From positions 13,510,911 through 13,574,910 of the forward strand of contig JAKTNV010000003.1 of NCBI GenBank assembly GCA_022747635.1: a stretch of DNA of 64,000 nucleotides, written 5' to 3'. The notes under the pieces were generated by a model. That model saw nothing but the letters and a program-made list of their open reading frames with translations, searched no databases and was not told where the DNA came from. Positions 46,471-58,324 of the stretch are shown one piece after another; position 1 is the first letter of the stretch; every line of letters starts with the position of its first letter. The DNA comes from Hetaerina americana (lineage: Eukaryota > Arthropoda > Insecta > Odonata > Calopterygidae). The position numbers were made by a program, and so were the translations under genes.

Positions 46471-47559
46471 AAAATAAATCATGACATAAAATTGTGATTG
46501 CATTTTGACCAACCTAGACGTTGATATCCCAGAGCCATGTAGAACTTTTTATTGCATGAATAGCAGGATGCAGCTGAGGAAGTAGCATTCCGCTAGATAT
46601 GTTTAGAATATCATACACATTTATATAGTTGTTTAATTAAAAATATTTTTAAATCGACAAAGGTTAAATATTTCTTAGAGGTTTTTGATTCAAATGCACC
46701 CCCTGAAAAAGTAATGGACGGGTGAACGTGAGAACTCTTACTGCCCCACCGGCGACAACGGCATGGGAGCATTCGGACGGGGAACGGGGGATCGAGCCGT
46801 GCTCCTCCGGGCGCCATTGCGTTTTCAAAGGACTGCCGCTCGCCGACGAGAAACGAGCACGATCACACGGCCGACTTATTTTTTACGACGATTACGAAGA
46901 TTAAACCACCATTGTTTTATCTTCATCTCCAAAAAAAACACGTGAGGCGACCTTTACTTGATTCAACTGTACTGAATTAATCCACGCAGCCCGCCGACCC
47001 GCCAAGTGCACGCGGATGCAAATCGTGTTCCGTTTATTGATCTGCGAACTGCATTGTCGACCGAGCTAAATTTTACCTATTACCGACTATGGCCTGAAAT
47101 GACCTCGGGCGATGGAAAACTAGGCTTATCTCACGAGGATTGAATTCATGACACATACTGTACAAAATGTGGCTTCCGTTGATTGCACTTCTTCTGTACT
47201 TCCGTGTTTGCGCATCAATGTACTTTTTGGAATGCCTGTCACACTTATTGTTCATTTCAACGTTAACAACGAGATAAAAGACGACACTCATGATATAAAC
47301 AGTATTCATTTTCAGTTTAATGCATTTTCACATCTGATTTATCCGCCTAAAATTGTGATGTGGTAACGGCGAGATGGAGAAGGGACTTCTGCTAAGATAC
47401 TCAAAAGGTAAAGCTGTCACGGTTTGAATTTGTTTCAAATATAATTGATGCAATCCGATTGACGCCTGCATCCCACGCGTACTTCACTGCACGGTCACCA
47501 AAACGAAAGAGTGCACCGTGAGTGTACAATTACCGCTGTTGCTCGGAGGACCAAGAGAT
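46471..47559. other. Non-coding stretch, no gene seen
   Basis: AT-rich DNA with a small CpG-rich patch at 46730-46890. No exon or repeat is recognised. Confidence 0.45.
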
Positions 47560-48550
47560 GGTTACACGTTAGCGGGTGGAATGAGGAAGTAAGGGGGGGG
47601 GAGGCCTCTGTGGGTGGGAAGAGGCGTCCTCCTCCCGCCTAGGGCCGGCCGCCTCGGTTGGGGCGGAGGCGGCCCCGTCTCCATGGATACGGGACCGCCG
47701 TCTCTCCCTCCAAACCCCTCGCGTTCGTACACTCTTGGCAACGCCGAATTTCGGGACCTTATAATTATCTCCTTCCACCGTCCCCCCCCCTCCGACATTA
47801 CGGCCCCTAATCAGCGCTTTCGAGCGCCGCCACGCTCCTAACCCCTCTTCCCCCTCCCCCCATGCCTTTCGAGAGAGGAAGAAGAGGCTTGCGAGAGGGA
47901 ATGAGGAAAAACTTTTCATTCAAAAACCTCCAGGATGGTTGACGGGGGAGGGAGTCGTAGTCACTCCCCCAACCCCCTGGCACATACTTTCTTATTCTCT
48001 ACCCCGCTCCCTCGTTCCCTTCCCCACCCACCCATCCCATCCTAACATTCATCCAGCGCCATTCACTCATTTTTTTTGCGGCCACTGGGGCTTTTAAGTA
48101 AATTCCCCATCTGCTCTTTTCTCCGTCTCTGTTTTCCCACGAGGCACCTCCTCTCTCCCCCTCCGCGGATCCACCCCCCTTGCCCCTCGGAGAAAAACAC
48201 CCGTCGTCCCCTTCCCGCCGCCCACACAGCTTTATCTCTCCAATTGCTTCACCAACTGCTCAGCCTCATCTCCCTAGGCTTCTATTCTAGTGAGAGCCGA
48301 AATAGACGGAGGAAATCTTATCAAAATAAAAAAAAACACGAGAGCTGCCTTCGAAAGAGAGCGCGTGGTGGTATTTTTGGGATGGAAATGGACGGAGTCA
48401 TCTCTCGGTGGGTCGCGGTGGATGCTGCGAGGTCCCCAACCCCGCGGCGGTGCCCTCTCGCCGGTCGGCCGGGGGCAGTTGGGTGATTATTCATTCATTG
48501 GCCGCGGATCACGCGATCAAACCGGAGCGTCGCAGTTTCGCTGACGTGAA
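47560..48550. repeat. Pyrimidine-rich/CpG island
   Basis: The plus strand is G-rich at 47580-47680 and mostly C-rich from 47700 to 48220, then CpG-rich to 48550. Several overlapping frames occur on both strands. No promoter element is convincing. Confidence 0.5.
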
Positions 48551-49240
48551 GCTTACGCTTTATAAAAAATATCACCCAATTCAACAAGTGCTGAGTTCAA
48601 ATGAAAAGTTACAAAAAGGCTCTTGAGAAAACTATTAAAGCACTGAATTATTTATAAATTACAGATTCGGGTGTGATGAGGTGGAACTGCTCCATAGTGA
48701 CAGACGAATACGGTTATAATTTTCCACTTAATAAGTAGTAAGGAGAAACTTGTAATAGTCTTTGTCCCGGCTAATATTGAATTATTAATTTTTTTACTTC
48801 ATGTATAGATTCCAGGTCAACATTTCTAATTTCTCCAAATCTCATTTTTGATGGGAAGATGCTATGAAGTGGAAAATTGTTTATCCCGCCATTTTCATAG
48901 CAGTAATTTTACGCCATTACTATGCTAAACAACCAAAAAACATACTCCCATAGACGTTAGAGAGGTTTTCATTACTTTCATCACCTTATATCATTTCATT
49001 TGCAGGTAGCTCTTCTATCATCGGAAATTCTTGAATCCGTTGATCAGCGTCATATGTTTTCAGAATTTTACTCCCGACAATCCAATAATTTAGAGACATT
49101 TGCCTGAATTTCGATGGCCTTCTGTTTTTTTACTAATTGTTGATTTCTTTGTACTTTTCATAGCCATATCCTTCAGACATTATTGCAGTTAAAGTTGAAC
49201 GGTTGACGTAAAAACCACTTAGAATGTTATCACTATTTAT
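48551..49240. other. Non-coding stretch, no gene seen
   Basis: AT-rich. A good plus-strand acceptor-like TATATCATTTCATTTGCAG ends at about 49006, followed by GTAGCT, which is not a good donor. No exon is called. Confidence 0.4.
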
Positions 49241-49785
49241 GAGAGGGGCCTGTTGAGAGAAATCCTATTACCATAGGATTTCTCTCAACAGGCCCCTCTC
49301 TTCGCCCGCCGTACCGGGTGCTTCCTCATTTGTTTTCCTTTCGGTCCATTTCACCATCTCCATTCTTCTTCACACCCGCACTGGAGGCTTTTGAGGTGTG
49401 GGTGTGGGGAGGAGTGGAGGAGGTGAGGTGGACAGGGAAGAAAGAGGGTGAGGAAGTACTTGGTATGGTGGGCGAAGAGAGGGGTTTGTTGGGAGCAATC
49501 CTATGGAGGCAGGAAAAGTGGATGAAGGGGGTATTGACCGGCAGTGGGATGTTGGGGAATGTAATCGAGGGGAGAATGTTAGGCAAATGAGGAAAGGGAA
49601 GGAACAGGAGAGGGATGTTGGACGGGATGACGGGAGGAAGGAAGTACTGAGAGATGAAGAGGGACCTGATGTAGAGTAGGATTCGGGATTTTGTGTTTTG
49701 TTAAGAGTAATAATATATTTATTTGGTAGCTGTGTCCATCCAAAAACCTACCTTAACTGGTAGATTACCTAATAATAATATTATA
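49241..49785 (+). mobile_element. LINE-A fragment with internal inversions
   Basis: From 49381 the sense frame reads EAFEVWVWGGVEEVRWTGKK and continues to a stop at 49588-49590. This is the RT C-terminal region, usually seen as EAFEMWVWRRMExVxWTDxxxN. The 3' UTR follows, ending CCTACCTTAACTGGTAGATT and (TAA)n. Just upstream, 49273-49380 is the antisense copy of part of the same segment, and 49241-49268 is a sense stub forming a perfect 28-bp hairpin with 49273-49300. An inverted 5' end is known from twin-primed LINE insertions; the extra sense stub is unusual. Confidence 0.85.
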
Positions 49786-49813
49786 TATATATATATATAA
49801 ATATATATATATA
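49769..49813. repeat. (TAA)n LINE tail running into (TA)n
   Basis: TAATAATAATA at 49769-49781 is the LINE-A tail. It runs directly into a TA dinucleotide tract at 49783-49812, next to the SINE head. Confidence 0.9.
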
Positions 49814-50103
49814 GTGGGTCGCGGTAGTCCAGTGGGTAGAGCGTTGGACCGCTGACTGGAGGGTCCCGGGTTCGATTACCGGGCAAGGCACTCTGGGCAC
49901 CTGCAGCTCGACCCAAGCTGAAGTGATTTTTCGGGTACCAGGTCTTCCTGGGGAACCATAACCGGCACAGGGAAAGGAACTGGCCCCCCTACCCTGATGT
50001 GTGAATTTCACACGCCGTATAGGGCTTAGTACTGGGTGATCTCTACCATCACCTACTAAACCGACCTTCGGGTTGATTACTGTGTTTATGGTTTATGGTT
50101 TAT
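49814..50103 (+). mobile_element. tRNA-derived SINE, best-preserved copy
   Basis: The head is tRNA-like, with an A box TAGTCCAGTGG at 49825-49835 and a B box GGTTCGATTAC at 49869-49879 inside a CCCGG...CCGGG T-arm-like hairpin. These are the internal RNA polymerase III promoter elements. The anticodon stem does not pair, so this is not a functional tRNA gene. The tRNA-unrelated body includes GGCCCCCCTACCCTGATGTG and CCTTCGGGTTGATTACTGTG and ends in a repeated TTTATGG tail (50084-50103). SINEs of this kind depend on a partner LINE for retrotransposition. Confidence 0.92.
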
Positions 50104-50919
50104 ATACATATATTTTTTTTGAGAAGTAGGAGTCTGTTTTCAACCAAATAACTAATAACGACGTTTCTAGCGTTATTAAAATTTACTATAAAATATTATG
50201 AATTTTTAATTCCATAGCATTCGAATCAACTTTATGGAACTTCACGAAGAAATATGAGAAATAAAATGTTGTCAATTCCAACGAGTTCTATTTTAAACTT
50301 AAGAGTTCTAAATGAAAATTGGTGGAAGGCACTTAATAAAGTTTAATTTTTCACGCTTCTAAAATGAATTATCTCCATTCCTTGTTCTGCCCAGGCAATA
50401 CATGGCAAATAAATACAATGAGTAAATTTAATATTCTCTACCATAACATTTGCGAGCAGTCTACCTAAATTCGGTTAATAACTTGAGCAAAAATCTCTTT
50501 CGTCAGGGATGAAATTACGTTCAGACTTAAATTAATAGTAAAAATTGTCGGAATGTATTAGTTATGGTTGGCGATGTTTGTCCTGTACTCACTCTCCGTC
50601 ATTAATGGTAAATTATGAAACAATATGTAAATATGGCACATACAGACGAGGATAACATGTAAAAATAAAGAGCATTCCGACGTTTCATATTCTATCGGGA
50701 CGAGGAGACAATCCCACTCCATTAATCTTCTCTAATGTTCTCCCGTGGAAAATGAACCTAACTTAAACCACGAAATCAAAGAAGTTTTTAAAAAGAGACC
50801 AAACGCAAATAGGAACTCCCGACGAGAAACGCATCTTCAAAAGTTCCCCGGATAGTTTCAAGAGATCAGTACGATCTCATAAATCCTCGGGCTTTGAAAC
50901 CCCACTCAGGCCCACGGGT
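50104..50919. other. Non-coding stretch, no gene seen
   Basis: AT-rich DNA without recognisable exons or repeats. Confidence 0.5.
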
Positions 50920-51480
50920 TGCATTCAAGGACCCCCTTCCCCCCCCCCCCCCCAATCCCCCGCTACGGTCGATATTTCCGTCCGACTCCTTCAAGAGTAA
51001 CTGGAGCACGGAAGAAGATTAGATGCCGGGGAAGTATCCGACCCCAAAGCCTTCTATTCCTCTCCAGAGGGGTCCAAGGCAAGCGCCTCCAGATGAAGAA
51101 GGAAGTCCCGTCCCAAGAAGGACCGATTGGTCGCGTTTTTAAAACCTCGCTCCGTGATTTTCTCGCCGCATATAGAAGGCCGAGAGATGGATACGATGAG
51201 TGGTGGGGGGAGGCCGGCGGGGGGAAGCCGGGGAGGTGGAAGAGGCGGGAGGGACGAGAGGTGTAATCGGCCTCTTTGAAGGCAATGAGAGCGACACTGG
51301 GAGAGAGACGGCGCTCTTGTGGGGTACGTGGAAAGGGAGTGCGCTTCGGGGGCGTTAGGAACTCCACGTCCGGGGGACGCCGCCGACGCTCCAGGAGGGG
51401 AGGTGAGCACTTGACGGAGGGAGAAGGAGATACGAGGACGATGCACTCCAAAGGATCACTCGAGCGACTGCTTGAAGCGT
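50920..51480. repeat. CpG-rich island with C15 run
   Basis: A run of 15 C at 50939-50953, then CpG-dense, mainly purine-rich sequence to 51480. Overlapping frames of 115-162 codons occur on both strands and are not called. A plus-strand GAG|GTGAGC at about 51402 has no supported exon. Confidence 0.5.
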
Positions 51481-53639
51481 AAGTTTTATGCCGTCAATAA
51501 ACCCATTTAAGCGCGAAGGGGATAACAACCCGAAAAGATGAAGGTCCTGAGAATCCCACGAAGAGAATTTATATCATTTTTTTCCATTAAAATTTTAGTC
51601 ATATTTGAACATGTGGAGCAATTAAGAGTACCAGGAAGGCAACACAAGGTCAACTGTGTATGTATAAATATTTAATCATCTGGGGAGGTTTTTTTCCAGG
51701 TGGACTTCATATCCGATAATATTCCAAAACAAAAATATTACAAGGACTGTGTCGTAACCTTGATCTCCAGATACGTTTACAGCAACTTCCTCGAGTCAAT
51801 TCAATATTTATGATCCAAATTGAGAGAAAAAAATACCAGTAATGGACCTACTGTTTCGGGAATATAATACCATCATGAATAAATTAATGTAACGCGAGAA
51901 GAGCCGCCGAAAGCTATTGGTAATCGACGAAAACCTTCGCTGGATTTGATTCAGATACGACGAGTTGGATTGCTGTTGGCTTGGATGCAGAAAGATTGAA
52001 TAAATATTTTTGTAGCCTTGGAAATTATTGCGCCAAGCAGTCATTTAGTCGGCCAATGAAATCGACAAATGCGTGCTCAGAATTTAGAAATTTTATGAAA
52101 AATCACCGCTCTACGTGATTCGCGTTGTGAAGACATTAACGGAATTAAGGAACACTATGGGAAGGAACCGATGGTTCATGAAGATTTCACTTTCTTGGGC
52201 GGTGGGAGCATATTGATCATTTTAGACGCGGGCCCATTAAGACCCACCGCTATTAGAACAATAATGAAAGAACTCTTTCAAAGGTGGTGTTGCAACATTG
52301 CATTCTCTCCTCAAGGCCATAAGACGAGAGCTCACAGATGCGACTTTGATGGATGACTTATCTGAGCATGCGCTTAGCTTCACTCATGTCGGCAACTACA
52401 TCTCGAAATCCAGTGCTCGATGCAAGTGTGGCTTTGAAAAGATAGCGGCGATTGCGGTCACATGCATGGTGCAATGAGAACGAAAGAAAAAGAACACGAT
52501 GTCATTGGAGTGCGCGACTCCTATGTTTGCCTTCGCAAAAATATCGACATTGACATCGGTCAATTATTATCACTGTGATCCAATGTGACTATGATGATGA
52601 ATGTCTTCCGATATATTGCTAATTCAGCATAATTGGCCTCCATTGAACCTTTAACTCACTCCTAGGAAAACGAAAGGAGTACAACGAAAGTGGACGCAAC
52701 AAGCACAAATGTATGATCAAAGCTTAATAAAACACGAAATGCAAGACTGATCAATAACAATTTCAATCACTACATTGGTAGAAGATGGTAATCAATTACT
52801 CTTTCACTCACGCATTCTGTGGACATGGAGCTTCGAGGATTTAGCCCAGGATAATTTTGAGTCATTTTATTCAATGCTACGAACATAATTTTCGTAGGCA
52901 ATATTAAAAATATTCCCGATTTCCGATCACGCCGGAAACAAACTTCTTTCGTGAATTTATCATCGGTAATAGTGGCCACAGGAAATGTGATTAAGTCCAT
53001 CCTGCATTTCTGCATAATCTCGCATAAATTAGAGATTAAATGGCAAGCCTATTTCCACAAATGATGCCATTCCGTGAAGTTAAGTGAAAAAAATGACATT
53101 TAAACACTACATACCTGTAATCAATTTCCTGAGCGTGTTTCGAAGATTTAAATTTTTTCAACTATTCGCATGAAAAATTATACATCTCTTAATCAGCGTA
53201 AGATGTTAGAGGAAAAAATAAATGATCTATGATTTCACATATTTTTAAAAGGATAGGTCATTTTCCGTTATGATAGCTGAAGGAAATATATGCCCCATAC
53301 TTCATTCTTTGAGAAAAATTATTGGAGGTAATAAATACGTAATGAAATTCAATAACAATTAAAACCTAGTCGACGCTAATTAAAAAAGTTGAATATTTAA
53401 ACTAGCACTATGAATCAGAAGAAATAGAAACTTAAGTCTAATTTTGTAAGAAGACGTGGTTAATGCAGAACAATTCACTGAAGGATAAACGACAGGTGGG
53501 GGAACGAGCGGCCTAAAAGGGCTCAGGATGGTAGGAATTGATCTCGCCCACTAAAAACGTCAATCAAGGAGTTTTTACTATCGTTTTATCGTTCCGAAGC
53601 AGCAGCGTCCCAGGCGATCAGAGAGCGAACATCTCTGCC
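51481..53639. other. Non-coding stretch, no gene seen
   Basis: AT-rich. A minus-strand CAG|GTATGT lies near 53112, but the preceding sequence has no pyrimidine tract or coding frame. No mobile element is recognised. Confidence 0.45.
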
Positions 53640-54220
53640 TACTCGGAAATCGACATTTTGGAAAACGATAGGTAGTATTCCCCCACCAACCCCTTCCTCC
53701 TATCAGCTCAAGTCCATAAGGCCAACCTCCCAAAATCCCTACCCTCTCCCCTCACGCCGCTCCGGAGGCTAATCCCTGGGCGAGTGGCAGTTGATACCCC
53801 TCTCCCATTCATCCGGGGTCGACTAGAGAGGTCTCATCCCCATCTCTCCTATTCATCCCGTTTTAATTTACCCAGCCGCGGATGGCGCGATGGCGTCTGG
53901 CGCTAGACGGGGAGGAGGGAGACGGAGAGAGAGATGCAGGGAGAGCCGTCCCCGGCAGAAGCGCATCAGCTGAATTGGGTGGGGTCGAATCCTACGCCGA
54001 GAACATGTGAACCCAATAGGGCACGGAGGAAGGGAGCGAAGAGGGGATTGTGGCGGGAGACAAGAGGAAGAGGGGGAGGGGAGGAAAAAGCGACTCGGAA
54101 TTAAGGGCGAGAGGAAGAACTTTAGGTAAAAAAGAAAGGCACCAAAGGAGAAAATAAGTATGGACGTACAAGGTGGGCGTTTCCGAACGGCCATCTGCGA
54201 CGGATCAGCATAATGGCGTT
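53640..54220. other. Pyrimidine-then-purine island
   Basis: The plus strand is C/T-rich at 53680-53760 and purine-rich at 53905-54120, giving an inverted composition pair. The 108-codon minus frame is S/P/R-rich and not called. Confidence 0.45.
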
Positions 54221-56007
54221 AACGTCTTGGGGAATAAAGACGTCAAGCACCTTCGAGAGGACTCGCCTATAATGTCCCTCCTGAGCCTTTAAGCTCCCAA
54301 GAGATCACCAGGTGAAAAAAGCAGATTTTTTTCCATTCCCATCGCCTTTGACTAAAGATAACGAAAGAAAGAGCTGGAACACGCATCAGAGTAAATGAAA
54401 AGAACAAGAGCAGGGACATTGAAAAATAAGGGATTCCTCCGTCTTAAAAAAAACTGGTTTTTGTGAAACCCCAGGAATATTCACCAGTTATCAGTGCATA
54501 TTGCAAATAATTCTAAAGACAACTTTCAAAAGAAGTGATAACCTTATCGAACATATTTTAAGACTACGCATACTTCCAGATTTCTTGGGAACGGTTGACG
54601 AGAAGAACTATAGAAAAAAACCCCGGTTGAGGTATATGGAATAAATGATGACAGAAGTCAAAGTGAAGACCTATGAAGACGGAGAGAAGGAGGAAAGACT
54701 GGAGTGGGGAGCAGAGTACTGCATTCAGCGACAACCAAGAATTCTTTACTGATCGAAGTGAAAATCGACTAAGACTAATCGACTAAACTAAAAAGACGAA
54801 AAAGACTAATCGAAACGCCTTAATTTCCAGTGTACCCCCTCTCTACATCTTCAACCTGACCTAAATGAAATCATAGTGTGACCATTTTATGGGCATGTGA
54901 CGACTTGGCCGCTCGCAAGACTGTTGTGAAGTCATTACAATGGTAACCTGAGTCAAACTGCTGGCAGGAAAACCAACGTATTATTAAACTTTTTGTCAAG
55001 TAAAGCGTGGGGCGAGAGAGACGGTCAGAGACACATACCCGAGGCGTACCTAAAATCTAACCACAGTGCCCAGCCAAGCTATTCGGACACAAAAAGGCAT
55101 TTCCGGAGGGCCTGTGGGCACCTGCCACCCGTGTTCGTGGTGAGATGGAGAGTATCAAAGCTCACCACCAACTCCGCGAACGGCAGCTCACACAGCAGAA
55201 AGGAAATAAGAGAAACCCGCTTATCGGCACTTACACGTACCGTTATTACAAATGACAACATGAATGGATGTTCGCGTTAAAAATTACTGCAAGGAAAACA
55301 ACGTGTAAACAAACGGACGAACTATTTTATGGCAACGTTATTCAAATTCGTCACTGAAATGGTTGACGAGTTGGTAACGAGAGAAGAGAAAAAGTAATTC
55401 CATGCGACTTCGAGTAAAATATGTTTCTAGAATTCGTTTAAGGAATATTATGCTGTTTCTCCAGGAGATATTCATAAATACAGTGCACACATCGCGCGGA
55501 GATGAGGGCATTTTAATTTTCAATATTTATGAAAAAAAAACAAACGAATTATGATCATGATACGAATTTTATAGAATGCATTTAGAATAAAACTTCGTGC
55601 ATTTAAATTTCTATGAAATGCCATGGATGATGAGTCAACCTAATGGGGAAAGGTGGTAAATCAATTTCGTTCTCTGAAATGGAATGCAAGCGAGCAGCCA
55701 AGGCGGAGTAAGATGGGTGGCCCGAGTGAGTGCCTCCTAATAAAATCCTCACAGCATGAAAAAACTCGTCCAGTGGAGGCAGAGGAAGAAATATGCAAAT
55801 AGGAATACGTCCTCGGAATACCGAATGCACCAACAGCCGACTCAAAATCGCTGAATTCAATCGGGGTGGTCGGAACTATCGCCATCGACGCCTGGGTGGT
55901 GTGGGTGCGGGTGGCGGGGAAGTGCAGCCGATATCAAGGATCGTTTTGGGGAAGGCAGTGCGGGCTGAGGAAGGCGAGGCGACAAGTCACATAGGAGACT
56001 CGCAGAC
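54221..56007. other. Non-coding stretch, short tandem motif
   Basis: AT-rich sequence. A degenerate tandem motif around AAGACTAATCGA recurs at 54763-54815. No gene is recognised. Confidence 0.45.
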
Positions 56008-56131
56008 GGCAATACGCCCCGCTTGTTAGGCAAGGGGGCGTATTGCCTCCTTCATCCGAACTTCCATAAGTTCGGAGGAAGGAGGCGTTGGAGGAGCGGG
56101 GAGGCGCATGAAATATTCATGCGCCTCCCCG
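56008..56131. repeat. Array of three consecutive hairpins
   Basis: Hairpin 1 pairs GGCAATACGCCCC (56008-56020) with GGGGCGTATTGCC (56035-56047). Hairpin 2 pairs GCCTCCTTCATCCGAACT (56045-56062) with 56069-56086, with one mismatch. Hairpin 3 has perfect 16-bp arms, CGGGGAGGCGCATGAA (56097-56112) and its complement at 56116-56131, with a 3-nt loop. The right arm of hairpin 1 overlaps the left arm of hairpin 2 by three bases. A 20-bp palindrome, AATTACATCTGGATGTAATT, follows at 56260-56279. No coding frame explains the array. It could be a structured RNA, a cruciform cluster or serial template-switch mutations. Confidence 0.85.
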
Positions 56132-56469
56132 GCGATGGTGGTCTCAGCCATTGGAATAACTACAAGTTTGGAAACGAAGAAAGGAAGGACAGGAAAATAA
56201 TAACATTTTCACAGAACATTTCAAACATTTTTTAAAACGTGTCTGCACTGCGTATTTTCAATTACATCTGGATGTAATTCTCCGAGTGGAAGATGATTCC
56301 TCGGGGTAATACAGTTCGTATCAGACGCGAACTTTTTCCGTGGTAAATGGAATTGAAATCATTATTATAAAACGAAAAATTGTGTACATAATACATGCTT
56401 AGCATTCCCTTTATGGCTTGCTAAGACTACTTCGAGGCATAGCACTGAATAAAAACAAAACGTTTGTGG

Positions 56470-56865
56470 TATGAGGATGATCATAGATATGAGACCTTCA
56501 AGATGTGGCTATGGACATAAATGGAGAAAGTAATCTGGAGAAAGAGGAAGTGTGAGACGAAGTGTTTTGAATGAAGGGAGAAGAGAAAAAGTTGCGAGGG
56601 GAAATTCGAAGAAGGCAGAAGCGTGTGGAGATATAGTGAAGCACTTGGCTATCGAGGGCCGTAACAGAAAGGAGAAGGTTAGATAATCGGAGGGAGAGAG
56701 TAGTCTTATGAGATGGAATGAAGCCAAGTGAGAAGTATGAAGGCGTGACAAGGGAAACAGTGAAGAGCAGAAAAGAGCGATTACAACCGAGACGCTCAGT
56801 CGAAGTTGTCAACAAAGATCTAAAACCTCAATTTAATTGGTGGATAACCAATGACGATGATTAAC
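56470..56865 (+). mobile_element. LINE-A fragment, diverged
   Basis: A purine-rich sense-strand body ends in ATCTAAAACCTCAATTTAATT then GGTGGATAACCAATGACGATGA. This matches the LINE-A 3' terminus (CATCCAAAAACCTACC, TTAACTGGTAGATTACC) with many substitutions. No intact frame remains. The left boundary is approximate. Confidence 0.55.
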
Positions 56866-57039
56866 ATCGTACATATTTTCAAGAACATGTTAACTTTTCA
56901 AGCCAATATCAAAAAAACTCGTAAGGCGCACAGAAACAGCAACGAAGCACCGAAAACACGTGTGAAAATGCTGCAAATATAATAATACTTTCAGTTTTCT
57001 TCAACGGAGATACAAAAAAACAAAATAGCCGAACATCCC

Positions 57040-57654
57040 CCATGAGCACCGATCCCCACGAACACGCACCACCCAGGGCGAGCGCTGCAAAGTCATTCGA
57101 GCCACGTCTTCTTGGGCAAAAACCGCGGCCACAAACCATGTCGAACAGCTTACAAAGCGTGTGCGCTATGCTTGCCAATCGAACAACCCACCACGATGAA
57201 TATTTATCCAGTGAAAATTCGATGTCATGGAGCCGATAGGTATCGCAGTCCTCGCGGGGAAGATAGAGCGGGAGGGTGGGGGGGGGGTGTGCACGTGTCC
57301 TCATTGCCGGACGACAGGTGGAATAAGTCGCCGGGCGAACTGTCATTTCGGTGGGATCGTTTCGGTTTTTTTCCACTGCCGTCGACGAAATGAGGATTTT
57401 CCGCCACCGCCCAGGGCCGACCTTCCCTCCCTCGAACGATCCCCAAACCAACTCCCGGAGACGTGACGGTGCACGGGGAGTGACGCGGGAGGAGGGAAAG
57501 GGACGAAGTGCAGACTGACTCCTTCCCCTCCGTGACCTCACGCGCGTCACGGAGTCTGCGGGCCGGGGACCGCAGGGGCGGAGCTCGCACCCCTCCCACC
57601 CACATCTCGCCGGCGAGGGGGAGGCAGATCGTTGCGTCACAGCGTGTGGAATCC
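57040..57654. other. CpG-rich island
   Basis: GC-rich with G-run 57271-57288 and alternating C- and G-rich blocks. A 243-codon minus frame (56909-57640) spans it and continues into AT-rich DNA. It is the longest open frame in the window but shows no domain, has low-complexity parts, and is opposed by plus frames. Confidence 0.45.
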
Positions 57655-57860
57655 GCGGCTAATTAAAGGCGTGGGAGTTTCTCATAAAAACGCGAAAGAA
57701 ATCGCTTACGAAATCGGCAATTAAAGTGTCCCGTCATTTTTTTAGGCAATGTGTTTACATTGTAATGACGCGGTCACGAAGGAATCGCATGGTCATAATG
57801 AGCGTGGCCGCGCTAGGAATTATCCGTACAAGGAAGAGTGAGGGAAGGAATTCCAAGTGG
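57655..57860. promoter_or_regulatory. Possible regulatory segment with ATTA and TGTTTAC sites
   Basis: The segment has GGCTAATTAAAGG, GGCAATTAAAG, and a palindromic CAATGTGTTTACATTG containing TGTTTAC, a forkhead-type core. It sits at the edge of a CpG-rich island. This is motif content only. Confidence 0.15.
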
Positions 57861-58324
57861 CTTTGATTACCGTGTACATTATACAATTCCGAATGGGTAT
57901 ACGTGCGAATCATTGAGGGGAATGACTGTCCTTCCATCACCAGTCCATATTGAGCAACGGTGATCATGAAACCGGATAAATAATATCTCTACCGAAGAAG
58001 CAGAAAAAAAGATTTCAAAATGTGTATGATAGGCAGACCGGGATAAAATGTCAGACATTATGAGGGAAACGACATTTTATTTCCACCGAAATAAGGCGTG
58101 TCGGGAAGCACCCGCACCTGGAACAATTGAAAAGAGTTCGAGTATACTGCTTATCCTGAAACGAATATTTATATCCTAATTGTATGATTGTTGCCATGCG
58201 TGAAAACTAAAAAGTACTGCAAAATGAACTTTGCTAGTCCAGCCATTGTTTTTATCCCACAAAAATTGGAATTTTGATATCCCAGCGGGTTCTGTAACCC
58301 GGAGACCCATCATTACATGTGTTA

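Noticed and set aside
49814..49890. Possible genuine tRNA gene
   Set aside because: A and B boxes are present, but the anticodon stem does not pair and the sequence continues into a SINE body shared with other copies.
56909..57640. 243-codon open frame on the minus strand, the longest in the window
   Set aside because: It spans a CpG-rich island where several frames are open, shows no domain or motif, and changes composition abruptly. No splice or start context supports it.
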